NCBI GenBank assembly: GCA_903813345.2
Contig: CAIIXF020000002.1
Location: 18,176,813-18,240,812, forward strand
Length of the DNA: 64,000 nucleotides
From: Owenia fusiformis
Taxonomy: Eukaryota > Annelida > Polychaeta > Sabellida > Oweniidae
Direction: 5' to 3'
The position numbers and the translations under genes were made by a program. Positions 25,090 to 38,407 of the stretch are shown piece after piece (position 1 is the stretch's first letter; the number at the start of each line of letters is the position of its first letter). The notes under the pieces were generated by a model. The model was not told the origin of the DNA and made no database searches. It was given only the letters and a program-made list of their open reading frames with translations.

Positions 25090-26085
25090 CTTCCATTTTG
25101 AAATGAACCATTGGTGGATTCCACTATTCTTTCATTTCAGAACATTGAACCTGTTAGGAAGCTTTCAAGCCAACCACACCTTAACAAAAGATCAAAAGTT
25201 GGGTGACCATTCCCTCGCTCATGCAGCATGCTGTCCAGAGAGATTAAGAAGAATAACAAGAATGTCATCCTTGGCCATGCATCTTTAGGATACATCACAT
25301 TAAAAAGATGAAATACAAGACCAGACCACTATCAATTCCCGATAGTATCTTTACTGTAACACTGATAAGCAATGTCTACCTACCTAAAGAGTACATTGGT
25401 AACATGTATCAACTCCAATGCCGTTCCTGTACAGTAACCAAGTGAATCCTTGCTGCGTCCTCACAAGATCTTAAGAATCACACTATATTCGTCATAGCCA
25501 ACTAATCGACACTGATGCTTGAAAGCAAAAATGAGTGGACCATCACCAGAATTCACCGAGACCCCTCGGGAACTATCAAATGCACACCGGCACCACAGCA
25601 ATACATTGACCTGCATCCTGGTGGGTGCAGGTCGACCACGTTTACTAACGAGTAACTGTGGCTTTTATCAGCCATCAGAATATAGGCGAAACAAGAACCA
25701 AGTTCAACAATAAGAATCCAACAAGGAAACTGTTGGGTTGGGACTTACAAGGAATTGATACCTGAAACCCATGTATCTAGAGATTGATAGACACTGATCA
25801 TCAGAATCACAGGGAAGATACCACAAGGAACATCAAATGGTATGATCAAGTAAGCCAGAGCTTTCAATGCAATGGATCAGAATGACCCATGCTCAACGAT
25901 GCCATCCTTAGATATTCCTCGAAATCAATCGGGACAACATAAAACATGAACAAAGGAAGGCCTCTAAACGATTGATCTCGTGTTAAGACATGTTCAGCCA
26001 TCCAGCTTCGTAGCAGACTCCACATTCCTCCACTCCAGAATAATGGGCTGGCCAACAAAATCCACCAGTTCATTCAAAATGGAAG
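25090..26085. mobile_element. 1-kb inverted-repeat element with 200-bp arms
   Basis: Arms 25090-25290 and 25870-26085 match in reverse complement: CTTCCATTTTGAA(A)TGAAC, GTGGATT, GTCTTAACA/CCTTAACAAAAGATCAA and GAATGTCATCCTTGGC. Open frames in the arms are on opposite strands and are not supported as genes. Confidence 0.7.
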
Positions 26086-26224
26086 GTGCCCCACTAAACG
26101 AGAAGAACCTGCCTCCCAACCCATAGATGGAAATTATTGTCTAGCTGGAGACGACCCTTTAAATATCTATCATAACATAAAAATGACTAACATAGAAAAT
26201 CAAGATTACTTAACTTAGGTGACA

Positions 26225-27000
26225 GGAACATTGCAACTCTATAAGGGTCGTGTTGAAGTAGCTTCCAGTGTATCCAGTGATCTTGGCTTGGCTTCCTTCC
26301 CATTTGTGGGTCATCTTCACTTGGATTCCTATGGGTGGCTAGGTTTCCATTTGTGGCTAGATGCTTATCTCCAAGCAGTTGACTCATCTTCCAGAGGGCA
26401 GCCTGACTTCCTGTAGGATGACCACCTTGGCTTGACTTCCAATTGATGGCTAGGTTTCCATTTGTGGGTCATCTTCACTTGGAATCCTATGGTGGCTAGG
26501 TTTCCATTTGTAGCTAGATGCTTATCTTCCAGCAGTTGACTCATCTTCCAGAGGGCAGCCTGACTTCCTGTAGGATGACCATCTTGGCTTGACTTCCAAT
26601 TGATGGCTAGGTTTCCATTTGTGGGTCATCTTCACTTGGATTCCTATGGTGGCTAGGTTTCCATTTGTGGCTAGATGCTTATCTTCCAGCAGTTGACTCA
26701 TCTTTCAGAGGGCAGCCTGACTTCCTGTAGGATGACCATCTTGACTTGACTTCCAATTGATGGCTAGGTTTCCATTTGTGTCTTGATGCTTATTTGTGGC
26801 TCATCTTCCAGCAGGTTGCTATCTTCCAACAGGTGACTATCTTCCAGCAGGGGACTCTCCTTCCAGAGGGCAGCTTGACTTCCTGTAGGATGACCATCTT
26901 GGCTTGACTTCCAACTGATGGCCTGGCTTCCATTAGTTGCTCATCTTCCAGCAGGTGCCTCGGTCTTCCAGAGGCCAGTTTGGATTCCTGTTTGTGGTTC
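26225..27000. repeat. Tandem repeat, about 155-bp unit, four to five copies
   Basis: Units share GGCTTGACTTCCAATTGATG, GCTAGGTTTCCATTTGTG, TCTTCCAGCAG and GAGGGCAGCCTGACTTCCTG. Inside each unit TTCCAGCAG-type subrepeats occur. Confidence 0.9.
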
Positions 27001-27084
27001 AGATTCTAGTGGGCTGCTAATCTCCAGGCTAAAGGTAAATCTGAAAGCAATACTGTATATTAGGAAAATAAATATTGTACTTAC

Positions 27085-27267
27085 TTGACTATGATCCTAG
27101 AGACCTCTCCTGTCCTGGACAATGCTACTTTAGGCATATAAAGACATAACCAGAAGAAGTAATAGCAGTATGATATGTGGATACAAACACTGTAGACGGA
27201 TGGTGTAGACTGTGGTTCCTCTTCTCGGACAACACAGAATTTTTCATGGCCAGGGTAAGGAGGGCAC
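27085..27267 (-). CDS. Duplicated exon-like segment, copy 1, 61 codons
   Basis: Minus strand: acceptor TTTGTATGTACTTCCAG, 183 bases open throughout, donor CAA|GTAAGTAC. The length is a multiple of three, so it could be duplicated without breaking a frame. The peptide is cysteine and tyrosine rich (CPPYPGHEKFCVV, then EEPQSTPSVYSVCIHISYCY, then FFWLCLY). It lies 6.3 kb from a close copy at 33.4 kb and 3.3 kb from a diverged copy at 23.7 kb, all on the same strand. I cannot name the family; a secreted or membrane cysteine-rich protein is only a guess. Confidence 0.35.
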
Positions 27268-27419
27268 CTGGAAGTACATACAAAATAGGAAAAAGTCAGC
27301 AATGAGATAATGACTTCTTTTAGGTTCAACTGATTGCTTGGGGTTGAGTTTGACTGGGGTGGAGTTGATTTTGGGTTGAGATGACCTGCAAGAACCCGAG
27401 ATGATTTCACCCTACCCTA

Positions 27420-30400
27420 CCACATGACCACGTTTAAAAGGGAAACAGGGTACAGTTAAGTTGCAAATGAGGGGTGTGGGTTTAATTCCATATTTCTGAA
27501 AGTAGAATACATTTTACATTCATTTATTGTGATCTACCAGACATAAAATAGATGCATCAAGCAGTTTGTAGAATATTGTTGGCAAAAAAACATAAAGGCA
27601 AAGACAGATAATAGTGGCGCAGTGAAGCATAACTCTAAAGCAAAACAAGATACATTTCAGTAAATCTATTATCTATCTATTAAAGTACAGGGAGCGTGTA
27701 AGTTTCACTTCGAAAATGTTATTTATTTTGACATTGGTATGTAACAAAAAAACAACAGTTAACTGTTATTTAAACTGTGTGTCATTGTGTTATATGTAGA
27801 TGTATTTTCTGGTTTGTTATTCAACTGTATTTTCGTGAATCAATTGTTTTTCTCAAATCTTAAGATGAATAAAAAGTCGTCCAAGAAATGTATCTTTACT
27901 TTGATGTAAGGCACAACATATTGTGAAACATTTTTCCTCTTGTCACAAAGAAGATAATGTTTGTTATAGGGTGTCTGGCAAGCATTTCCATATATACAGA
28001 CACGTCGAAAATAGTTCCCGCACGTATTGTTACACATTTTCTCTTTTTAACACAACAGAATGTGACGTTTTTTAAAAAATGTACACATTTGGAAATCCTT
28101 TCGTCCTCTACATTTGCCTCTTTATCTCAAAATATTTAATACGAATAACTCTGATATCATATACATATTACAATGGGTAAGGAGCAGCATAAAACACGAA
28201 TCAAATGATGTTTTAGATGAAATAAATATATGTGTTGCTATGTTTGAAAATAGGTGAATGGCCTAAATTCGCCCCCATTTTAATGAATTTTGAAAACCTT
28301 TCGTCCTCCACTTTTCCATATACACCAGAACACAGATACATTTGCGAACCAAATCAACTACTTATTAGTAAACTAGAGTTTATAAGCAAAATAAGCATGC
28401 ATGCTTTATTTAAAATTGACAAATTCTATGTTTCAAACTTCATGATGTCACAATAGGGGACGCTTACTAGATAAAACTTCTTGAAATTAAACCTGCACAT
28501 AGCTCCAAAATGCAATATGTTGACATATATTGTTTTTACATTTTGAAGCTCTAATATAAAGTTTATGTAAATAAAAATTGTTTTTTTCTGCGTAATATCA
28601 AACCCGCGCCTCATTCATGCTGAGTGAGCATTCTACCGCAAGTCTACTGAGATATTATGATTGACGGGAGTAATTAAACGCTACTTAAGTTGAATGCAAT
28701 AAATCGGAAGTGATGTCACATTTTGCCCCATTTGTTCATCATACTATAATCTTTCATTAAGCTCAAAATGATAAAGTTCACCTCCTAAACAACCTAAGAT
28801 TGCGTTTTGGGGGCAAACATCAGCTTTAAACTCCCATCTACCTTTATCAAGACTATCAAAAAGTATAATAGTCAAATATTGTTTCAGTTATGAGGTTTTA
28901 AAGACGAAAAATTATTCAAAATGTAACGTGTCAACAGCGGATATTTGGCAGAATTTTGGAAAAAAAGAACTGTTTTTTAAAAAAAAATGCGCGGGAATTG
29001 TGAAAGGAGTGTATTTGCTTTGAAAACTTCATTAAAGCAGCTTTAAAATGATATATAACTTTAATTAGAACATCTTCCTATATTCCAAAGCATTAAAGTC
29101 ACATCCATGCGATACCCTAATAACACAAGTGCACCATCTTTTTGCGATGTGGCGCAGCATTTGAAATATTCTAATGACTCCCCTTGTATGCATTCCTGCA
29201 TCAATGAACTTCAATGAAACATATCATTCCTTCCATTATTCATTATATTCTGGCTTTGAATGTCAAATACAGCTCCATCTACCACTGCATGGATTAGGAT
29301 ATCAAGCACATTAGAAATAATGATTGGCACATGTATGTCATTATTGTACTCGTCTGAAAATTAAGATTAGATCAATTACATTGAGTGGTTCAAAAATATA
29401 ATGTCACATTATTGTACAAAACATGAGTCTAGTATATTATTGACTATCTCAGAATTGTTTTTTGTGTAAAACCAGCGAATCGTTTCTGTATAATCATCTT
29501 ACTCATCAACTTTTGCAACTGTGTACTATGACATATCAAATATTTTAAAATATAAAACGATATTATTTACATTCTTTCTTCAACCATCATATAACTTGGA
29601 ACATGGACTTCACTACTGCACCACTGAAGTTCAACATGTACAACATATCCCCAACAAGAAGATTTTAGGATGGAAAATCCAAAATGGCAACCTCGGAATT
29701 TACCCAGATTGCAAAAAAACTTAACCTTGGTTCAAGATTTTCATACTAAGATTGGTTTAAATTGATTGGATATTTAAATAAATGCACTGTTACTATATAA
29801 TAGGCAAACTTTCTGAAACCTTCAGTTAATGCAAGGTCCATAAACTTTTGTTTATTATTGTGTTAGGAAAGTTGACTAAATAGAACGTCATATTCACATG
29901 GGCGTGCAAATGTATAGCGTCATGAAAATAGCAGCTACCAGCTAACGGATGGCAAAATCATTTAAATATGAATATTACCTGCTGTGCGTCCCATTAATTG
30001 CCAAACCCAGTAGCTGAGCTAAATATCGTTTTAATCTGGTATTAAAGCAGAAACTTACACTGACTATAGAGGTGTTCGGAAATTGTAAATAGCGGAAGTA
30101 CACCTGGCGCATGTGCTTAGACTCCAAACACATCATCATGTGTTTGATCGGGGATTAACCCCAGAGTCCAAAGATGACAAACGCTTATAATGTAAACCTG
30201 TATCCAGATGACCCACATCTCTGAATGGTCAAAATCAACAAACAAAAATGGCAGATTCAAAATTTTCTAATAACGCTTCAAGTAATTTATGGAGTGTTAA
30301 CCAATATCATAGCTTGTTTTTTCACATCAAGATAAAGAAAGATGTAAGGAATATGCTTAAATCAATTAAAACATCACAACGACGCCTTATATTCGAATAC

Positions 30401-31215
30401 TAACTGGTGAGGATTTGCGCAAACAAAGGTGGTACGCAAGAGACGTAATGTGTCAGTCAACGCTAAAGCTCTTGGCCTTTCCGTCCTCTTATAACACATT
30501 TTAATTTTGTTTGATCATGTGACAATGGCATAAAAAGTCATGTGATCACTGTAAGTCAACAAACGGGTTGTTCGATATTGCAACTTCAAACTGACGGATT
30601 AATTTATGCAAAACAATAGGTAAATCTGGTAGCTGGTAGTCGCTATTTGCATTCGCAAATATAAGCTTTAATGATTGAATGTTGATTTTAGTGTGTATCT
30701 TATAGGGTGTATTTTTGAATTGCCCGCGGGTGAGTTCATTGCATAATATTTAATAAGTAATCCCCGAGGTATCTATATGTTTTCACAATTCACTAAAAGC
30801 AGTTCATTCAGGCGCGCACTTAAAGGGGCAAAAAGGCCTGTTGAGAGAAAATGGGATTATTTTATTTTTTCTGAGCTATCAAGGATTTATGTCTAAAAGA
30901 ATGTATTTATTAATTATAATATATTAATCAGTGTTAACTACAGTCGCATTAATGAATGTTGTTCTAATAAATGGCTATCCTTTATGGACACCAGCTAATA
31001 AAGAAATACCTAATATATGTGTCAAGTATCGTCAATAATAATCATATCAAACAAGTGTAAAATACAATATATGAATCAGTCATCCTTTATGGATTGGCTC
31101 ATAGGAATGATAATCATACGTATTTGAAGCTAAATTCAATTGACATCCTAAGTGGGAGTATGTAACCTGACGAAGTAATTATAATTATTAATATAAGCAT
31201 GTAAATAAACTAGGT
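27420..31215. other. Intergenic, no gene seen
   Basis: AT-rich. A short direct duplication around CCTTTCGTCCTC occurs at 28098 and 28298, and diverged CATCCTTTATGGA-type words occur from 30970. Nothing coding that I can support. Confidence 0.3.
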
Positions 31216-31219
31216 AATT

Positions 31220-31856
31220 GTCACCCTTTATGGATGAGCATACATGAACAAAGTATTTGTCATCCTTTATGGATGAGCATTAATGGACTAAGTATTTGTC
31301 ATCCTTTATGGATGAACATAAATGGACTAAGTATTTGTCATCATTTATGGATGAGCATAAATGGAGTAAGTATTTGTCATCCTTTATGGATGAACATAAA
31401 TGGACTAAGTATTTATCATCCTTTATGGATGAGCATACATGAACAAAGTATTTGTCATCCTTTGAACATAAATGGACTAAGTAATTGTCATCCTTTATGG
31501 ATGAACATAAATGGACTAAGTATTTGTCATCCTTTATGGATGAGCATACATGAACAAAGAATTGTCATATTTTATGAATGTGCATAAATGGACTAAGTAT
31601 TTGTCATCCTTTATGGATGAGCATTATTGGACTAAGTATTTGTCATCCTTTATGGATGAACATAAATGGACTAAGTATTTGTCATCCTTTATGGATGAGC
31701 ATAAATGGACTAAGTATTTGTCATCCTTTATGGATGGGCATAAATAGACTAAGTATTTATCATCCCTGATGGATGAGCATAAATGATCTAAGTATTTGTC
31801 ATCCCTAATGGATGAGCATACGTGAACTAAGTATTTGTCATCCTTAATGGACTAAG
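31220..31856. repeat. 39-bp minisatellite
   Basis: About 16 units of CATCCTTTATGGATGAGCAT plus AAATGGACTAAGTATTTGT. Three frames are open because 39 is a multiple of three. Diverged units extend upstream to about 30970. Confidence 0.95.
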
Positions 31857-32083
31857 TAAAATAAGCAGTTACATCAGAGTTTTTCTAAAAAGTATGAAGT
31901 TTTCTCAATAGGTGGCCAACAAAATGGTGGAGTAATTTACCCAATAGATGGCTAATAAAAATGGCGGAAAAAAAATTTTACTAATAAAAATGGCGGGAAC
32001 TTGAAATGATTCCATTATTTCACCCAATAGATGGCTTATAAAAATGGCGGGAATAGAAATTGTGCCAAATATATCGGAAATGA

Positions 32084-32216
32084 GTAAATCCTTTATGGCA
32101 TATGATATATAATTGATGTTTGACCAATCAAATTTCAGCATTTGGTTCAGCCCTTGTCAGAGAAATATGTGATTGGTCAAACATGAATAATATATCATAT
32201 GCCATATAGGATTTAC
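32084..32216. mobile_element. 133-bp MITE with 46-bp inverted ends
   Basis: GTAAATCCTTTATGGCATAT at the left and ATATGCCATATAGGATTTAC at the right. Pairing runs on through TGTTTGACCAATCA. It interrupts a tandem of AATAGATGGCTAATAAAAAT at 31900-32330. Confidence 0.85.
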
Positions 32217-32559
32217 CATTCACCCAAATTTATCTTGCAAAATGACTAATAAAAATGGCGGGAACTTGAAATGATCCCATATTTTACCCAATAGATGGCT
32301 AATAAAAATGGAAATTGTACCAAAAACCAAAGAAATGTAAAATCCCTTTTATTGAGTAACCTTAAAACGTAGTTTGGGAATATAATTCATACATCCTGTG
32401 GAGAATGACAAAATATTGCCCCTAATTGTTCAATAGAGTACACATAATGAATGAAAGGTTTTCTTTCAAGAAAATATGAGCAATTTGATTATCCCAAACT
32501 GAGTGAATTCCATTTCCAATGCTAGAGATTCTAAAACATGAGGGTTTTATCCATCAAAC

Positions 32560-33000
32560 TAACCCATAATTAAGGTACCTCTCCGCCAAAAACACTAGGA
32601 ATTTTATCCACTCACCATTAACTATTTCTCCGTAAAATATTACAATGACGGTTTCTCCCCATTATCCATTGAAAGAATTCTTCCATAAAAACAAGAGGTG
32701 TTTGTCCAATAAGATATGGATGGCTATGTTTATGAAATAAGGTTCACTTCATTCAACTAATGCAAATGATTTTACCCGCCAAATAGAGGTAATTTCTCGC
32801 TTAACAGGCAAAGTTTTCCGCCAGAATGTGATCAATTACCTGCCAAAAGGTAGAATTTCTTACCAAAGGGATAGCATTTCCTGCCAGCATGATAGCACTT
32901 CCCGCTAAACAGATAAAGTTTACTGCAGAATATTCTCCATTACCCGCCAAAAGGGTTAAATTTCCTGCCAAAAGGATAGATTATAAGTATGAATTGTATA
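32560..33000. repeat. Degenerate short tandem around CCTGCCAAAAGGATAG
   Basis: Loose units of about 28-30 bases containing (C/T)CGCCAAAA or CTGCCAAAAGG followed by ATTTC. Weakly conserved. Confidence 0.5.
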
Positions 33001-33375
33001 AAAAGTTGAAGTGAAATGACCTCCTATTTATGGGATAGAATTGTAAATAGAAGGGGAAGTATTCCTACAACGTGACATTCCAAAGTTAAAGATATGTGAG
33101 TAAAATATTGGCTTCGTAAAAATGAATGTAAATTGAAAAGGTAAACTCGAAATACTTGAAATGCTGATGCAAGTTCCAATTAAAATATGCATGAAGCAAC
33201 GTATGAAGCCAAATGAAGTACATGTAAGCAAGTGTGTAAGTATTTACCCAAGTTTCAGCTGTAAATGTTGAAGTAGCCAAGAGAACACGTCCTTCCCTTG
33301 TCACGTCGCAAAAATACTACCCAGAACTATATTGGCGCGCTTATATAACATTAGGGAATGAAACACAGTACTTAC

Positions 33376-33564
33376 TTGAAAGGGATACTAGAGACCTCTC
33401 CTGTCCTGGACAATGCTACTTTAGACACATAAAGACATCACCAGAAGTAGTAATAACAATATGATATGTTGTTACAATTGCTGTAGACAGATGGTGCTGA
33501 TTGCGGTTCTTCCCAGACTCTTCTAGGACAAGACAGTTTTTCATCGGCAGGGTAAGGAGTGCAC
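33376..33564 (-). pseudogene. Duplicated exon-like segment, copy 2 (one in-frame TGA)
   Basis: Minus strand: acceptor GTATGTACTTTCAG, 189 bases, donor CAA|GTAAGTAC. It is closely related to 27085-27267, including the upstream intron sequence (CATTGCTGACTTTTT). The frame shared by all copies contains EEPQSAPSVYSNCNNISYCY and then FW, a TGA, and KVALSRTGEVS. The TGA replaces a leucine codon of copy 1. A second frame is open for 48 codons and also conserved, so which frame is real, if any, is unsettled. Confidence 0.35.
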
Positions 33565-33715
33565 CTGAAAGTACATACAAAATAGTAAAAAGTCAGCAAT
33601 GATAGTTTTTTTCAATCTTTGAATTGTAGTTACAAGGCCTCATTTTTAAGACACTTCCATAACAGGTGGTGGAGGGACTGTCTGAACAGAATTATCTTGT
33701 ATTTCTAAAGAGATA

Positions 33716-34876
33716 TACAAGGTGTTACATAACGAAGGCTATAAGTCAAAAATCTCCAGATGTCAGATGTAATATAAAATTCAAATGCAACCCATAACTT
33801 TTACTGTATTGAAACCTCTTGGTCTAACATGAAATAGGAATTCCTATATGATATATACATAACAAATTTAAACCTCTTTAACGAAAATGAGTTACCAAAA
33901 GGCATGGGTGAAAATTATCACTCTTTGATTGGTCAGACAAATTGAAGTCAGAATGTGGCAATGCACCACTCACAAACTTACATTCGGTGGGGAAATCAAA
34001 AAACGATACTATAAACAAAGTCAAGTATATTAACCAAAGCGTTTTTGAGTTAAAAGTCTTCTCTGAAAAAGTTTCAGAAGCGATTGATAAGTACTAAAAG
34101 AGCAAGCAATCTTCATTAATTTAACACTGAACAAGTTTAAATCCTTAAATGGTTGCATGACTGCCCAGGACAGATTTAATGAACTCATGTGAAATATGAG
34201 TTGCGCCAAATTCTCAGTGGTGTGAAATGTCATTCCTTTATCTAACACCAGCAAAATGGTCATTTTCGACACGTGTGGTGACAACAGGATGGATGACACT
34301 CCTCACGAGTGAAGGGCTGCGGCAGAACTCTTTGGAAATTTAATCCGAGCAGATTGGCCCCCTAGTTCACCCAACTTAACCCCCTTTGGATTTCTTCCTG
34401 TGGGGCCACCTGAAAACCAGGATCTTTACAACATTCCCAACTGATCTGGATGAAGCTAGAGAATAATTGATGAAGTCAGTGTGGTACGACAATAAAAGGA
34501 GCATCAGTGCTTGTAGGGACATGATTAGGTGAGCACATGTTTGCGTAGACACAACGGGCGTAACGAAGTACAGATAGGAACATTGCAGAATTAATCAGTA
34601 AAAAGAATCATGAATAAAATTAATTGTCAAAGGAATGCTTTCTCCTTGTCCTCTGTTCTTTTTAACCACTGAGAAGTTGGCACAAGTCATATTTTCCACG
34701 AGTCAATGAAATCTTTGCTGTGTTGTCAACCATGAAATGATTTTAAATCCTCTGGTGAAAAATTAATTGAGAAAGCTTGCTCTTTAAGTATTTAATTATA
34801 TTTTAAGGAACAGGCCAAAATTATAAAAAAAATATTGACAATTGAGTACTTGTAACATTTTTTGAGACACTCTGTA
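33716..34876 (+). mobile_element. Degenerate mariner-like transposon
   Basis: Left end TACAAGGTGTTACATAACG and right end (reverse complement) TACAGAGTGTCTCAAAAAAT follow the TACAGGGTGT-type termini of mariner-like elements. TA occurs at both ends. The interior carries the broken transposase at 34200-34600. A 62-base piece of the same left end lies at 35517-35578. Confidence 0.6.
34200..34600 (+). pseudogene. Decayed mariner-type transposase, C-terminal half
   Basis: Broken plus-strand frames contain QQDG near 34282, then ADWPPSSPNLTP (about 34349-34384). After a one-base frameshift they continue PLDFFLWGHLKTR, TDLDEARE, a stop, then LMKSVWYDN. The order QQDG ... WPPxSPDLTPLDFFLWGHLK is characteristic of mariner-like transposases. 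Several stops and at least one frameshift make it non-functional. It sits inside the element at 33716-34876. Confidence 0.7.
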
Positions 34877-35159
34877 TATATGCTCAACTTAAAAACCCAA
34901 TGTTGTTGTCTAACAAGGTTATAAAGAAGAATATATCATGTTTTAAATATTATTGTACCTTTGGTTTCTACGAGAACTAAGATTTTGAAATGCACTTTTC
35001 TCTGAACCATTTTCATATATGAATGAGTTCATTACTCCCTGATTTATGTACAAATTTTCTTAATTTTTTGGCAAAAAAAACATTTGAAGATGAATGTTAT
35101 GCATTGTTGTGAATTTTCGCTTATTAGAAAATGTGTGTGACCTCTAAAATTTTAAACTA

Positions 35160-36060
35160 GACAACAGCAACGCCAAAGCGTAGCAAATCTCATCGAACAG
35201 CCTTGGCTGGCATTTTTACAAAGTATATAGCCAAAATGGCCGCCTTCTACCAAAAGTGTCATTAGACGGTGTGCCATGTTTAAAGTATTCACGTACCAAA
35301 TATGAACAAAATCACTCTACTTTTCCAGTTTTGTAAAATACGTTAACATGGTGGCCATTATGAAAAATGAACGCCTTCTACCAAAAAGTGTCATTAGACA
35401 GTGTGCCTTGTTTATAGTATTCACATACAAAATCGCTCCTCTACTTTTCCAGCTATAGTAAAATATGTTAAAATGGCGGCCATTTTTTATAATTGCCGCC
35501 TTCTACCAAAAGTGTCATATACAAGGTGTTATATAACGAAGGCTATTAGTCAAAAATCTCCAGATATCAGATGTAATAGTTTGCCATGCTTATAGTATTC
35601 ACATACCAAATATGAACAAAATCGCTCAACTACTTTTCGAGTAACAGCAAAAGTCGTAAAATAACTAGTATGGACCGGCATTTTTCAAGATGGCTGCCAT
35701 GTGCTTCTTTAATATCTACATTTCTAGTTTTATTAATGACATATATATTTTTTACATTTAAAACGTATTGCTATTATAGTTTTACATATTGCACCTAAAT
35801 CACTGTAAAATCGGCACTAAAATGGCCATCATTTTTAAATCAGCGGCCATTTTGAAAATCTGCTTTCGAGCAGAACTTCTTCCCCCATAGGGTATATGTG
35901 TACAAGATATGAACAAAATCGGGCCAATGGTATTTTAGTTATTGTCCGAACGGACGGACGGAGGCATTCCCTATATCCCTCCGAACTTTGTTTGATAGGA
36001 TAATAAATTCTCAATTTTTCGAACAAAAAGTCCTTCAAAATCCATTCTAGAAATTATATG
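35160..36060. repeat. Three-unit dispersed repeat, about 150-bp units
   Basis: Units share CCGCCTTCTACCAAAAGTG, GTGCC(A/T)TG and ACCAAATATGAACAAAATCG. The block ends in GACGGACGGACGGAGGC at about 35949. Related modules lie in intron 6 at 51.1-52.0 kb. No coding frame. Confidence 0.7.
35517..35578 (+). mobile_element. Isolated mariner left end inserted in a tandem repeat unit
   Basis: ATACAAGGTGTTATATAACG and the following 40 bases match 33715-33776. It interrupts the third unit of the 150-bp repeat: neighbouring units read GTGTCATTAGAC at the point where this one reads GTGTCAT followed by the insertion. Confidence 0.65.
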
Positions 36061-36159
36061 GGGGCTTTAACAAAAACTGCTAAAACTTCCTAAGAAACCA
36101 TGCCCATCTCATTATTTTCTGTCACCTTTATCATTCATCTAAATATTCTATAAATCATC

Positions 36160-36345
36160 ATGCTGAAAATGTCATCAAAATGGACCATTCTCTCATTGGC
36201 TTTAATTACGCGGGAAATTTGTCATTTTAAAACACTGCTTCTCAATTGGTTAACGTAAATCTGATAACAATTTGTTTGAGAAATTTTCATTCATTAGTAC
36301 TTTTCACTGGCTTTCCACGAAGAAACTTGGTCAAGACGTGAGAGA
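36160..36345. repeat. Dispersed repeat shared with 45012-45150
   Basis: CATCATG(C/T)TGAAAATGTCAT, GCTTCTC(A/T)(A/T)TTGGTT and TTTTCATTCAT occur in the same order at both places. The surrounding 36.4-38.4 kb shows no gene. It contains the palindrome TAGGTGGAATTCCACCTA at 36539 and a loose 130-bp duplication at 37440-37740. Confidence 0.5.
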
Positions 36346-38407
36346 ATGGCTTTTCTGGTTTGTTTTTCTCATTCATTCTCGCATATAATCCTCGTTACAT
36401 CCTAGTGACAATTCAATATTTAACAATGGGACTAGAATTGATGAAGAAAGTGTAGATATCCCCAATTTCAAATTTCAGACTAGCACTGCCAGGGAGTATG
36501 CATGTAGTTAAGGGTTTGTTTAATCTGCCACCCCTACCTAGGTGGAATTCCACCTACCCACCGAAACTATTTCAAGTCTATCTAAATCTAAAAGTTGGTT
36601 GCAGGTATGTATTTCATATTTACAGTGATGTAGTGGAGACCGTGGCAAATGGGACTTTTTTTAGTGTGTTCTCAGTCAGTTAAATGAAACATTAGAGAGG
36701 TTAAGCTAACGATGTTTTTCACAACGTAACCGTGAACGCAAAGTACAAAAATTAACAAAGGAATGTATCGAGCGCTCATAGTTTTATGCGCGCTTAGTCT
36801 ACTTCAGATACTCTTTCAGCTTCAGAGTTTCGGGTTTAGAACGGGAGATTTGAAATTTGACGTTGGGTCAACGGGAACCATTTTACTCGTGTCTATTGAA
36901 CACTATGCTGTCAATTTTGATTTCGATGCACAGTTGAATTCTTGCTGAACACGATGATGTATGTCATGCATGATTTAGCGCCAAAAATCTTACGAAACGA
37001 GCTCGTTTAAAATATGTATTAGAAAACCAGCTATAAAACCGCATCAATGACATACTATAGAATCATTACACGCTATGGTGTAGTCTAAACAAACACTGGA
37101 TTTGAACGGCTATTTATATGAGAAGGCTACATGAATTTGTATATGGTCGAGTGATACGTACAGGTTCAGTTTCGATAAAATATGCCAAGCTTAACCTCTC
37201 CCATATATTCTTTTTTACGTGAATTAGTGATGCACCATTGCCATTAGTGGCACCAAAGGGCTGTTTGATATTGTACAGAAAAGTCCTTGCATAATATACG
37301 ACTTAGATTTTAGCTCCTCATCATTTTCAAAATATGAAATAAAGATATTTTCTGACATTGACTGACATATTCTAATTAATCAAATTTTGACAGTCAAATA
37401 GTTACAATTTCATTTAGGCAGAGCAATTTTATTCAAGAAAAATCTAGCAGCCCATTTTTCCAAATCCCCTTATGGTACGATGGCTTTTTCATCTTTTCAA
37501 AAATATGATTAAAAGCTATGAAAAATCAACTTTCCCATTTTGCCACAATCTCCCTTATTTTACTTTCGAAACTTTGTGCCAAATAGGCTATACAGGTTGT
37601 TGCCAGGTTAATTACCCAAGGAAAAATTGAATTTCTCGTTTTTCCCGGATCTCCCCTTTTGGTAACATGATTTTTTAAAATTAGTGCCAAATCAGCTTTA
37701 CATAACATAGCCACAGTGATTAATTGCAGGTTCAAAATAGCATATGGTTAATTGTAAAATAAGATACCAATAAGTTGGGTAGCACATGCTTTACAGGGTG
37801 TTTTAGTATTGTGTCCGTCTTTCAAAGTTAGCAGACTACTCGATCAACATGCTCATCAGTTCAAACTAATAAAGTGATTTCCCTTACAAAATATTGACAA
37901 TACAATTCGATCTCACGCCTACGTATGAACCCTGTTCTTGGCTTATCTATATCATGGGATGGTAGGTAGGTGGAAACCTACCTAGGCTGTAAAAATTGTA
38001 TCAGATAGTTTTACGGGAATTTGAAATTTTTTGGAATTTGTAACAAAATTATTTCAGACAAGTACTCTTTACAGCGACATGGCTTTTGACAATGCAGGAC
38101 ACCTCAAATAATTTGAAAAGCTAGGAAATGGGCCTTAAGTGAATTTCTCGAGACAAAGATGGTGACTGTTTTGAAAATAGGCAAGCTTTTAAACCAGGAG
38201 TCATGGGGGAGTTTTCTGTATTGAGGCTGAACAAAAATAACTTAAAAGCGGGAATCCTGTTGACAGAGGTTTTAAAACGGGCCAATCGTTGACAGACAGA
38301 CCGACGCTTAGATAGCAATAGCTTACCATGTAAGCTAAAAATGTCAAAATTAATTAAAAAACAAAGGGGCCTGTTGCTTTTAATATTTTTAATTTATGTG
38401 TACTTAC

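Noticed and set aside
26187-27000. Possible repeat-containing protein in the 155-bp tandem array
   Set aside because: No frame stays open across successive units; stops occur in each unit.
31234-31769. Open frames of 63-117 codons with 13-residue repeats
   Set aside because: Three overlapping frames of the 39-bp minisatellite.
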